A stretch of 64,000 nucleotides of DNA. Source: Pseudomonadota bacterium. GTDB taxonomy: Bacteria; Pseudomonadota; Gammaproteobacteria; Burkholderiales; Burkholderiaceae_C. Location: contig JAFEEG010000042.1 of the NCBI GenBank assembly GCA_018241225.1, positions 82,497-146,496 of the forward strand, read 5' to 3'. Position numbers and translations under genes: made by a program. The stretch's first letter is position 1. Each line of letters opens with the position of its first letter. Positions 53,935 to 61,848 of this stretch are shown here, piece after piece. Under the pieces are notes generated by a model that saw nothing but the letters and a program-made list of their open reading frames with translations, searched no databases and had not been told where the DNA came from.

Positions 53935-55215
53935 TCACTTTCGCCCCTCGATGGGATTGCCGTAGATCGGCTTGGCGCCAAACTGCGTGCTCGTTGCGTG
54001 CGCCACGCCGCAAGCCAGCATGATCGGCACGGTGAGCTGGAACTGGTCCGTCATCTCCAGCACCATGACGATGGACATCAACGGCGCGTGCGTCACCGCG
54101 GCCAGCACCGCCGCCATGCCCACCACCGCCAGCGTACGCGGATCGCCGCTGCCGGCCATCGGCATCCACATGGCGGCAAGCTGCGCCAGCATGCTGCCCG
54201 CCGCGGCACCGACAAACAGCGAAGGCGTGAACACGCCGCCAATGGCACCGCTGCCCGAACTCAGCGCGGTGGCCACCACCTTGGCCGCCAGGATCACCGC
54301 CAGCCACTGCCACACATGCTGCCCCTGCAGCACCTGCGATGCAACGCTGTAGCCGTTGCCCCAGACCTCGGGCACGGCCGCCGAGATCAGGCCCACCAGC
54401 ACGCCGCCCAGCCCCAGGCGCAGCGGCATCGACGACACGCGGGAAAACAGCTCGCGCGACTTGTCCAGAAGGCGCAGCCACAGCCATCCGATGCCGCCGA
54501 ACACGATGCCCGACAGCAATGCAACACCCAGGCCCGCCGGGGCGATGGCCTTGCCCGAGATGACGTAAAGGGGCGCGGGATCGATCAGCCAGTAGATCAA
54601 GGCCGCGGCCGTCGAGCAGGCAATGAGCACCGGCGCAACGGTGTTGGTGGCCAGGAAGCCCAGTGCCAGTTCGAGCACGAACACCACGCCGGCAATCGGC
54701 GCGTGGTAGGCCGACCCGATGCCCGAGGCAATGCCGCAGACCATGATGATGTTGCGCTGCTCGGGCGACACAGCCACCCAGCGCGCCAGCCATGAGCCGA
54801 CCCAGGCCGCCAGCTGCACCATGGGCCCTTCGCGCCCGATGGACGCGCCCGTTCCGATGGAAAAGAGCGCCGACACGGTGCGCGTGAGGGTCGTGCGGTC
54901 GTTCAGGTCGACCCGGCCGGCGCGGGTCGCCTCGATGTAGTCGAGGTTGCGATCGCCCCGCTTGCCCTTGGCGGCCCATCGGCTTCCCAGTGCAAGCACG
55001 GTACCGGCCAGCAGCCCGCCCACGGCGCAGACCAGGGCCCGGTGCCAGGCCGGCAGCGCCATGGCTGCCTCGACCAGGCCGCCCTTGTGCCCGGTTGCCA
55101 CCCACTCGACCTGCTGGGTGAGCCAGCGAAAGCCGATGGTCGATACGGCGCCGAGTGCGCCGGCCACGGCCGCCCAGAGCCACAGCCTGACGGTTTGGAA
55201 TGCGGGCTTGAACAC
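53935..55215 (-). CDS. clcB: ClC-family chloride channel/transporter (ClcB type)
   Basis: A 426-residue membrane protein with about ten hydrophobic segments. GTGASIGREGPMVQLAAWVG contains the GREGP motif with the gating Glu. GSAYHAPIAGVVFVLELALG and SGAIGGVFTPSLFVGAAAG are further ClC motifs. The first selectivity motif GSGIP is not present, as in the ClcB branch. The GTG at 55215 is my choice; a TTG at 55260 would add 15 residues. It starts 94 bp from the divergent DUF3422 gene and is coupled to the dehydratase downstream. Confidence 0.9.
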   Translation of the reverse strand: MFKPAFQTVRLWLWAAVAGALGAVSTIGFRWLTQQVEWVATGHKGGLVEAAMALPAWHRALVCAVGGLLAGTVLALGSRWAAKGKRGDRNLDYIEATRAGRVDLNDRTTLTRTVSALFSIGTGASIGREGPMVQLAAWVGSWLARWVAVSPEQRNIIMVCGIASGIGSAYHAPIAGVVFVLELALGFLATNTVAPVLIACSTAAALIYWLIDPAPLYVISGKAIAPAGLGVALLSGIVFGGIGWLWLRLLDKSRELFSRVSSMPLRLGLGGVLVGLISAAVPEVWGNGYSVASQVLQGQHVWQWLAVILAAKVVATALSSGSGAIGGVFTPSLFVGAAAGSMLAQLAAMWMPMAGSGDPRTLAVVGMAAVLAAVTHAPLMSIVMVLEMTDQFQLTVPIMLACGVAHATSTQFGAKPIYGNPIEGRK

Positions 55216-55309
55216 GCGCGAAGTATGCCTTCGGGCATCGCGGGACAGACACGGCCGCAAGCTACGATCTCGAAAAAGCCGACGCCCCGCCCGTCACAAT
55301 CGCAGCCAC

Positions 55310-56599
55310 ATGATCCACCTGACACAGCACCCCGAGCGCGTGCCACTGCACAACGAGGTCCACGCCCGGCCGCCCGAGCCCATGGCGGCGCCGCTGGCCA
55401 TTTCGCACCTGGTCATGTTCGCCGACGCACAGGGGCGCGCGGCCAGCAGGCAGCACCTGGCGGCCTTGCTGCGCGACCACCACATCGCACCGCCCGACGA
55501 GCACACCACGCACCTGCGGGCTGAACTGGGCGCATTTCGCGTGCGCTGGGAGCTGCACACCGAATTCGTCACCTGGACCTTCGCCGTGCAGTTGCGCAAC
55601 GGCGACGCCACGGCGGGCGCGCCGCTGGCCAGCGCGGTCGACCAGGTTCCGCAGGAGTGGCTGGCGGCCCTGCCCGGCCAGTGCCTGAGCAGCCTCGACC
55701 TGTGGGCCCTGCCCGGCCAGCTCGAAGGCGGTGCGGATCGTGCCGAGCACCACATGCTGCGCGCCGATGCGCTCGTGGGCTCGACGGTGGCCGGCGGCAA
55801 GGCGCAGGTCCTGACCGACTTCGCCATCCACTCCAACGGCTTCTCGCGCTTCGTGCTGCATGCGGGCGACCTGCCGCCAAGAAGGCTTGGGCGGCTGGTG
55901 CAGCGCCTGCTGGAAATCGAGACCTACCGCATGGCGGCCATGCTCGGGCTGCCTGCCGCACGCCACGCGGGAGCCGCGCTGGCCAGCGCGGAGAGCGAAC
56001 TCGCGGCACTCGCGCAGGCCATTCAAAGCGCCGAGCAGCATGAAGAGGCGGCGCTGCTGGACCGCCTCACCCGCCTGGCCGCGCAGGTGGAGAGCGAATA
56101 CGCCGCAACGCATTCGAGGTTTTCCGCGAGCAGCGCCTACTTCGAACTCGTCGACCAGCGAATCGCCCAGATCAACGAATCGCAGTTGGGCGGCCTGCAG
56201 ACCATCGGCGAATTCATCGAGCGGCGCGTGACGCCTGCGCGCAAGACGCTGGAATGGGCGGCACGCCGGCAAGACGCACTGTCGCGCCGCGTCTCGCGCA
56301 TCAGCAACCTGCTGCGCACGCGCGTGGAAATCGAACAGCAGCACGGCAGCCGCGCCTTGCTCGAAGCGCTCAATACGCGACAGGACATCCAGCTTCGGCT
56401 GCAGGCCACGGTCGAAGGGCTTTCGGTGGCGGCCATCACCTACTACGTGGTCGGCCTCATCAGCTACCTGGCCAAGGCTGCCCACGGCGTGGGCTGGCCC
56501 CTGTCGGGCGAAACCACGGCGGCGCTGGCGATTCCCATCGTTGCGGCATCGGTGTGGTGGTCGTTGCGGCGGCTGCACCGCAAGCTGTTCACGCACTGA
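55310..56599 (+). CDS. DUF3422 family membrane-anchored protein
   Basis: A 429-residue protein of the proteobacterial DUF3422 family, function unknown. The N-terminal part is diagnostic (PERVPLHNEVHARPPEPMAA, LGAFRVRWELHTEFVTWTFA). The C-terminal half has coiled-coil helices (ESELAALAQAIQSAEQHEEA; RRVSRISNLLRTRVEIEQQH) and two hydrophobic segments near the end (VAAITYYVVGLISYLAKAA; AALAIPIVAASVWWSL). Its 3' end overlaps the convergent PepSY gene by 11 bp. Confidence 0.9.
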   Translation: MIHLTQHPERVPLHNEVHARPPEPMAAPLAISHLVMFADAQGRAASRQHLAALLRDHHIAPPDEHTTHLRAELGAFRVRWELHTEFVTWTFAVQLRNGDATAGAPLASAVDQVPQEWLAALPGQCLSSLDLWALPGQLEGGADRAEHHMLRADALVGSTVAGGKAQVLTDFAIHSNGFSRFVLHAGDLPPRRLGRLVQRLLEIETYRMAAMLGLPAARHAGAALASAESELAALAQAIQSAEQHEEAALLDRLTRLAAQVESEYAATHSRFSASSAYFELVDQRIAQINESQLGGLQTIGEFIERRVTPARKTLEWAARRQDALSRRVSRISNLLRTRVEIEQQHGSRALLEALNTRQDIQLRLQATVEGLSVAAITYYVVGLISYLAKAAHGVGWPLSGETTAALAIPIVAASVWWSLRRLHRKLFTH

Positions 56600-57809
56600 G
56601 CGAGGCTTGCTGACGGGCGCCTGATCGCCGGCGGCTCCACCACACCAGGAGGCCGGTTGCGCACAGCAGCGCGGTCATGAGCCCCAGCGCGCAGACCAGC
56701 AAGCGTCCGCCAAGTCCCAGGACCTTGCCCGAATGCAGCGGGTATTGCCACATGAGAAAGCGGTCCGCGCCAGTGCCGCTGTCGTAGCCGTTCATGCCCT
56801 TGGCCTCGCCGCTCTGGTCATCGATGAACACCTGTTCGTAGCGCAGCCGCAGCGCGCGCTCGCGCATGCCCTCCTCCTTGAAGGCGATGCGATAGACGCC
56901 TTGGCGCGGCAGGTGCATGGCGTACCACGGCACGAAGCCCTGCGCCGACGGCGGCAGGTGCGTGCGCGCTTGCGCCACGGCTTCCTCGATACCCAGGACC
57001 GGTGTCCGCTGCTCCCCGTTGGCAAGGCGCGGCAAGGTCTGCGCCGGGTTCGGCGTGATCGCCCCGAAAAGCGAGACCACCGGCTTGAACACCTCATGGC
57101 CCAGGTTGAAATAGACGCCCGAAAGCGCCGCCACCAGCGCCACCGGCAAGCTCCACAACGCGACGGCGCGGTGCATGTCGAAGGTGGTGCGCTGCCACCT
57201 GGCCCCCGACTTGATCTTCCAGGCCGGCTTCCAGCGCTGCCAGAACTCGCCGGGCCGCGCACGGCGCCGCGGCAAGGTCAAGCACGCGCCGACCAGCGAA
57301 GTGATCAGCCAGCTCAGCGCCACGCCACCCGTGACCCACATGCCCCACGGATCGGGCAACTGCAGCTTGCGGTGCAGCAGGTAGAGCATGCTGACGACGT
57401 GCGCGCGGTCGAATATCAACGCACCCCAGCGGCGCTGGCCCAGTACCTTGGCGCTGGACGGATCCACCAGCAGCCGGTCGAAGGACAGCTCGTAGGGCTG
57501 GCCGTTGGCTGCGTCCACACGCGGCGCAACGCGCAGCTCCAGCGCTTCGCCGGGCCGGCCATCCAGCGGCACGAAGCTCACCCGCAGCCGCGCGTCGGCC
57601 CGCTCCACCCTTGCCACCAATTCGTCGGTCGGCAAGGGAGCCAGCGTGTGGCCGGTGCGCAGCAGCTCGGGATTGAGCCAGGCATCGATCTCGTGCTCGA
57701 AGGCCATCACGCTGCCGGTCAGTGCGATGACGAACAGCAGCGCGAGCATGGCCAGACCGAGATAGCGGTGCAGCTTCGCCCAGAAGCTTCGCCGCACAAG
57801 AGCAATCAC
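56589..57809 (-). CDS. PepSY-associated membrane protein (siderophore-linked)
   Basis: A 406-residue inner-membrane protein with four hydrophobic segments: near 13-36 (HRYLGLAMLALLFVIALTGS), 155-178 (WVTGGVALSWLITSLVGACL), 212-235 and 365-392. The conserved start AKLHRYLGLAM and FDMHRAVALWSLPVALVAAL are typical of PepSY-TM proteins, thought to reduce ferric siderophores. The GTG at 57809 lies 2 bp after the TonB receptor stop, so the two form an iron-uptake operon. Confidence 0.9.
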   Translation of the reverse strand: MIALVRRSFWAKLHRYLGLAMLALLFVIALTGSVMAFEHEIDAWLNPELLRTGHTLAPLPTDELVARVERADARLRVSFVPLDGRPGEALELRVAPRVDAANGQPYELSFDRLLVDPSSAKVLGQRRWGALIFDRAHVVSMLYLLHRKLQLPDPWGMWVTGGVALSWLITSLVGACLTLPRRRARPGEFWQRWKPAWKIKSGARWQRTTFDMHRAVALWSLPVALVAALSGVYFNLGHEVFKPVVSLFGAITPNPAQTLPRLANGEQRTPVLGIEEAVAQARTHLPPSAQGFVPWYAMHLPRQGVYRIAFKEEGMRERALRLRYEQVFIDDQSGEAKGMNGYDSGTGADRFLMWQYPLHSGKVLGLGGRLLVCALGLMTALLCATGLLVWWSRRRSGARQQASLSA

Positions 57810-57811
57810 GG

Positions 57812-59980
57812 CTAGAACCTGGCTCTGAGCGTGAGTTGCAGCTCGCGTCCCGGGCCAGGCAGGATCAGGTTGTCCACCGACCCGTGGCCCGAGATGTAGT
57901 ACTTGGTGTCGGCCACGTTCTTCAGGTTGAGCTGGATCTCGTAGCGCTCTGCCTTGTAGCTGGCCGCCAGGTCCGCCGTCAGGTAGGACGGCAGCGTCAC
58001 CCGGTTGGTGAGCGAGGCGTAGCGCTCGCCCACGTAGTTCAAGCCACCACCGGCTGAAAAGCCGTGGCCCAGGTCCTTCATCGCCCACAGGAAGGCCGAG
58101 TTGCGCGGCGTGAGCGCGGCCGTCTGGCCCTGCACCGGAATGGGCGCGCCCACGGGCAATTGCAGCTGGCTCACCGTGGCCAGCGACTCGGTCATCTTCG
58201 CGTCCAGGAAGGCGTAGCCGGCGCTGACGTCCCAGCGCCCCGGCAGGCGGCCGTTCAGCGCCAGCTCCAGGCCGTTGGTGCGCTGCGTGCCCACGTTGAT
58301 CTGGCGGCGCGGGTTGTTGGGGTCGGTGTTCTTCATGCCCGAACGTTCGAGGTTGAACAGCGCGGTGGTGAAGTTCAGCTGGCCGTCCAGCAAGTCGAAC
58401 TTGGCGCCGATTTCCTGGTTGACCGTGATCTCGGGGTCGGCATCCACCGTGCTGGTGGAAAGCGCGAAGTTCTCGCCCGAGGGCTGGAACGAGCGGCTGT
58501 ACGAGACGTAGTAGGACTGCGCCGCCGTGGGCTGCCACACCAGGCCGGCGCGGGGGCTGAACTGGCGGTCGGTGCGCTGCAGCGTGTCCAGCTTGCGCTC
58601 GAAGCTGGTCTCTTGCCGGTAGTCGTCGTAGCGCAGGCCCACCAGCGCCTTCCACTGCTGCGACAGCGTGATCTGGTCCTGGAAATACACGGCCGCCGTC
58701 TGGAATTCGCTGTTGCTCGGAATGGCGCTGTCGGCGGTGAAGGCCGAGGCGGGAATCGGCAACGGGTCTTGCACGGGGTTGAAGATGTTCACCCGCTCGT
58801 AGCCCGTGGCCGACGAGACCGTGTAGGCCCGCTTGCGCTGCACGCCCAGCTCCGCACCCATGAGCCATTCCTGCGCCAGGCCGCCCAGCTGGTTGCGCCA
58901 GGTGAAGTCGGTCTGGTTGAACCAGCCGCTCTCGTCGCGGTCGACCAGGCCGCGCGTGCGGCCGACAGTCAGGGCCACCGGGTCGGTGGTGCCGCTGGGC
59001 AACGTGTTGTTGCGGTCCAGCTGGTAGTCCGACCAGCGCGTGGTGTTGCGCACCGCCAGGGTGTCGCTGAAGCGGTGGTTGAGCGTGGCGGTGAAGCTCT
59101 GCACCTTGCTGGTCACGGTGTCGTCGCGACGGGCATGGGCCGAGCCGTAGTAGGTGCCGATGGGCACGTCCACCGGGCGTCCGTTCAGGGCCGGCACGCC
59201 GAAGTCGGTCAGGCGCTCGTCGCGCAGGTTGGTGTATTGCAGCAGCAGGTCGGTCTGCGGGCTGAACTTGATGGCCAGCGAGGGCGCGATGTTGTAGCGC
59301 TGGGTGAACTGCTGGTCGCGCCAGCTGTCCGAATCCTCGCCCGCCACGTTCAGCCTGAAGGCCATCGAATCACCAATGGCCGTGTTCAGGTCGGCCGTGG
59401 CGCGACGGTAGCCGTAGCTGCCCACGCCCAGCGACACCTCGCCGCCGAAGGGGCTGCCGAAGATCGGCTTCTTGGTCACGCGGTTGATGATGCCGCCGGA
59501 GGAGCCGCGTCCGTAGAGCACCGCGGCGGGGCCCTTGAGCACCTCGACACGCTCGGTGTCCGACAGGTCGCGGAAATACAGCGCGTCGTCGCGCACGCCG
59601 TCCACGAACCAGTCGGAGATCGCGCTGAAGCCGCGGATCAGCACCTGGTCGCGCTGGCCGTCGCCGTGGTTGAAGCTCACGCCCGGCACGTTGCGAAGCG
59701 CCGCTTCCATGCTGGTGGCGTTCTGGTCCTCCATGAGCTTTTCGGTGACCACGTTCACGCTTTGCGGCACGTCGCGCAGCGGCGCGCTGGTCTTGGTGGC
59801 ACTTCGGGCGGTGGCGGGGGCATAGCCCTGGTCTTCCTCCCCGCTCACCGTTACTTCGGGCAGGCTGGTGCTGGCGGCGGCCTGCGCCCCGGCAGCCATG
59901 GGCAAGGAAGCCAGCGCGGCACTGGCAAGAATGGAAAGTCGAAGGCGCGAGCGCCCGGTGCGAGAACAGGTTTTCTTCAT
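57812..59980 (-). CDS. TonB-dependent siderophore receptor
   Basis: A 722-residue outer-membrane receptor. A signal peptide ends near residue 33 (...MAAGAQA). The TonB box region is SLPEVTVSGEED. The plug domain has SVNVVTEKLMEDQNATSMEA, VLIRGFSAISDWFVDGVRDD and VEVLKGPAAVLYGRGSSGGI. The beta barrel follows and ends with the terminal Phe (LTLRARF) needed for assembly. It should import a ferric siderophore. The ATG at 59980 is chosen because it exposes the signal. No Fur box was identified by eye. Confidence 0.95.
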   Translation of the reverse strand: MKKTCSRTGRSRLRLSILASAALASLPMAAGAQAAASTSLPEVTVSGEEDQGYAPATARSATKTSAPLRDVPQSVNVVTEKLMEDQNATSMEAALRNVPGVSFNHGDGQRDQVLIRGFSAISDWFVDGVRDDALYFRDLSDTERVEVLKGPAAVLYGRGSSGGIINRVTKKPIFGSPFGGEVSLGVGSYGYRRATADLNTAIGDSMAFRLNVAGEDSDSWRDQQFTQRYNIAPSLAIKFSPQTDLLLQYTNLRDERLTDFGVPALNGRPVDVPIGTYYGSAHARRDDTVTSKVQSFTATLNHRFSDTLAVRNTTRWSDYQLDRNNTLPSGTTDPVALTVGRTRGLVDRDESGWFNQTDFTWRNQLGGLAQEWLMGAELGVQRKRAYTVSSATGYERVNIFNPVQDPLPIPASAFTADSAIPSNSEFQTAAVYFQDQITLSQQWKALVGLRYDDYRQETSFERKLDTLQRTDRQFSPRAGLVWQPTAAQSYYVSYSRSFQPSGENFALSTSTVDADPEITVNQEIGAKFDLLDGQLNFTTALFNLERSGMKNTDPNNPRRQINVGTQRTNGLELALNGRLPGRWDVSAGYAFLDAKMTESLATVSQLQLPVGAPIPVQGQTAALTPRNSAFLWAMKDLGHGFSAGGGLNYVGERYASLTNRVTLPSYLTADLAASYKAERYEIQLNLKNVADTKYYISGHGSVDNLILPGPGRELQLTLRARF

Positions 59981-60194
59981 TGGTGTGTGCGTTTCGTCTG
60001 CGACGATGAGTCGGAGTTGATTGCACGCACCTGCACGGCCGCGCATGCCGATGCAGACGCGCCGATGTGGCGCGACCAATGGCATGCCCTGCCTGGAGTG
60101 AAAAGCTATCTGGGTGGGCTCAGCGGGTCGACTGCGCGGTCAGGCCGGCAGTCGCCACGTTGGACGGCCGCACGGGAGTGCGGCGGCGCGGATT

Positions 60195-60214
60195 GTAAAG
60201 CGTTCGTAAAGCGT
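60195..60214. promoter_or_regulatory. 11-bp-spaced direct repeat upstream of the receptor
   Basis: GTAAAGCGT occurs at 60195-60203 and 60206-60214. Read on the minus strand this is GCTTTAC-N4-GCTTTAC, the 11-bp periodic tandem typical of OmpR/PhoB-family response regulators. It lies about 215 bp upstream of the TonB receptor in a 242-bp non-coding gap where I see nothing else. The link to the receptor is tentative. Confidence 0.35.
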
Positions 60215-60222
60215 GCGCAGGC

Positions 60223-60486
60223 TCAAGCGCCGATTCCGCGGGGCGGCAGATGGTCAAGGGTGCCCACCTGCTCGGGCAGCGGCGCGCCGGGCGGCTCACG
60301 CACGGGCACGGGCTGGTCCGGCGGCGGGTCCTCGATGTCGGGACCGACAGGCGAGCCGGGCGGCAACGTAGGGCTCGGCGGCAGCTCGATGCCGGGCACA
60401 TCCGGGCCGGGCATGGGTGGCACGGGTTGCGGCGGCGGCACGCTGCCGCCGCCAGCATGGCCGGGGGGTGGATCGACAACTGACAT
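60223..60486 (-). CDS. Small proline-rich protein
   Basis: An 87-residue protein in which about a third of residues are proline, with blocks such as VDPPPGHAGGGSVPPPQP and DIEDPPPDQPVPVREPPGAP. There is no signal peptide or membrane segment. Acidic residues alternate with Pro, suggesting an extended disordered chain. The frame has normal third-position GC bias, and similar small proteins exist in Burkholderiales, so I consider it a gene. Function unknown. It lies between flgL and the TonB receptor. Confidence 0.55.
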   Translation of the reverse strand: MSVVDPPPGHAGGGSVPPPQPVPPMPGPDVPGIELPPSPTLPPGSPVGPDIEDPPPDQPVPVREPPGAPLPEQVGTLDHLPPRGIGA

Positions 60487-60595
60487 GGGGCACTCTCAGC
60501 CCCGAGCGTAGAGCCAGCGCCCTGCCCCACCTGTCGGACGCGGCCCCATGTCGGGGTCGACCAATCGCCCTCGGCCCGTCGCGGGCCGCGGCGCC

Positions 60596-61807
60596 TTAGA
60601 GGTACTTGAACAGGGCCAGGCCGCTGAGCTGGACAAAGGTCTGCTGCGCCGCCTGCAGCGCGGTCTGGCGCTGGGTGAACTCGGAGATCGCGTCGTAGTA
60701 GTCCAGGTCCTCGATCTCCGAGAGGTAGCTCTTGTCCAGCAGCTTGCGTGCCTCGCCGCCGCTGTCGAGCTGCTCCAGCTCGCTCATGCGCGAGCCCACC
60801 GAGGCGCGGATGGTCAGCACGTTGTCGTGCGCGTTGGTGATCTTCACGTTGGCCGTGCTCAGGGCGTTGAGCAGTTGCGCCTGCGCCTGTGCGCCGCCGC
60901 CCGTCAGCGGCTTCTTCAGCGCGGTGACCAGCTCGCCCAGCGTGGCGAAGATGTCGGTGCCGGCGTTGCGCGCGGTGGACACGTCGAAGCTGTCGCCATC
61001 GGCCGGCTTGCCGCTGATGTTCATCGACAGGCCGCCGAAGGTGATGGGCGTGCCTTCGGTGTAGGCGCCCGCGGCCACCACGGTGGGGGGCGTGTCCTTG
61101 GTCTGCACGCTGTAGTTGCCGCCGGCAAAGCTGATGGTGAAGTCCTTGCCGTAGTCGGCGACGGTGGCGTCGGTCACGCTCACCGCGCCGAACACGCCGG
61201 TGCCGGCGTTGGCTGCCGAGCCGGATGCCACGTAGCCGGCCCCGCCCTGCACCTGCTGGAACACGCTGCGCCCGTCGTCGGTGGTGGGCATCTGGCGAGC
61301 CACGTCGACCTGCATCAGCCGCTGGCCCTGGTCGCCCAGGTACTGGTAGCCGCCGCCGGCCTGCGCTGCAAAGGGCGCGGTGGCGCTCTTGAAGCCGGCA
61401 AAGATGAACTGGCCGTTGCCGTCGTCCGAATTGGCCAGGCCCACGAGCTGGTCCAGGTTGCTCTGGATGGTGGTGGCCAGCGATGCGCGGTCGGCATCGC
61501 TGAGGGTGCCGTTGCCCGCCTGCACGGTCAGCGTCTTGAGGTTCTGCAGGACCGACACCACGCTTTGCAGCGCCTCGTCCTCGCGCGAGAGCATGCCGGT
61601 GGCCTGCGAGCGGCTGGCCGCGTACTGGGCACCTTCCGACAGCGACTGGCTCACGCCCAGCGCGCGTGCGGCGCCCACCGGGTCGTCCGACGGCGTGAGG
61701 ATGTTGCGGCCGGTGGCCACCTTCTGCTGGATGCGGAACAGGTTGAGTTGCTGCGAGCCCATGGCCGACTGGCTCTGGTCGTAGAAGGTCTGGGTGCTGA
61801 TGCGCAT
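60596..61807 (-). CDS. flgL: Hook-filament junction protein FlgL (HAP3)
   Basis: FlgL joins the hook-associated protein FlgK to the filament. The product has 403 residues. The N-terminal D0/D1 region (RISTQTFYDQSQSAMGSQQL; FRIQQKVATGRNILTPSDDP) and C-terminal helices (YLSEIEDLDYYDAISEFTQR; ALQAAQQTFVQLSGLALFKY) are flagellin-like. AAGGAG upstream favours the second of two adjacent ATGs (61807) over 61810. It follows flgK by 41 bp. Confidence 0.96.
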   Translation of the reverse strand: MRISTQTFYDQSQSAMGSQQLNLFRIQQKVATGRNILTPSDDPVGAARALGVSQSLSEGAQYAASRSQATGMLSREDEALQSVVSVLQNLKTLTVQAGNGTLSDADRASLATTIQSNLDQLVGLANSDDGNGQFIFAGFKSATAPFAAQAGGGYQYLGDQGQRLMQVDVARQMPTTDDGRSVFQQVQGGAGYVASGSAANAGTGVFGAVSVTDATVADYGKDFTISFAGGNYSVQTKDTPPTVVAAGAYTEGTPITFGGLSMNISGKPADGDSFDVSTARNAGTDIFATLGELVTALKKPLTGGGAQAQAQLLNALSTANVKITNAHDNVLTIRASVGSRMSELEQLDSGGEARKLLDKSYLSEIEDLDYYDAISEFTQRQTALQAAQQTFVQLSGLALFKYL

Positions 61808-61848
61808 CATGACTCCTTGAATGTTGTGTGCGGGATGGCGGCGCCCGC

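Noticed and set aside
51913-54795. 960-residue open frame on the plus strand
   Set aside because: It crosses the marR end, the dehydratase and the ClC gene in antisense. It is His/Arg/Gln-rich and without domains.
34154-60486. Genomic island inserted by a mobile element
   Set aside because: No integrase, transposase, tRNA end or flanking direct repeat was seen, and codon use is similar to the flagellar genes. It is kept only as a synteny question.
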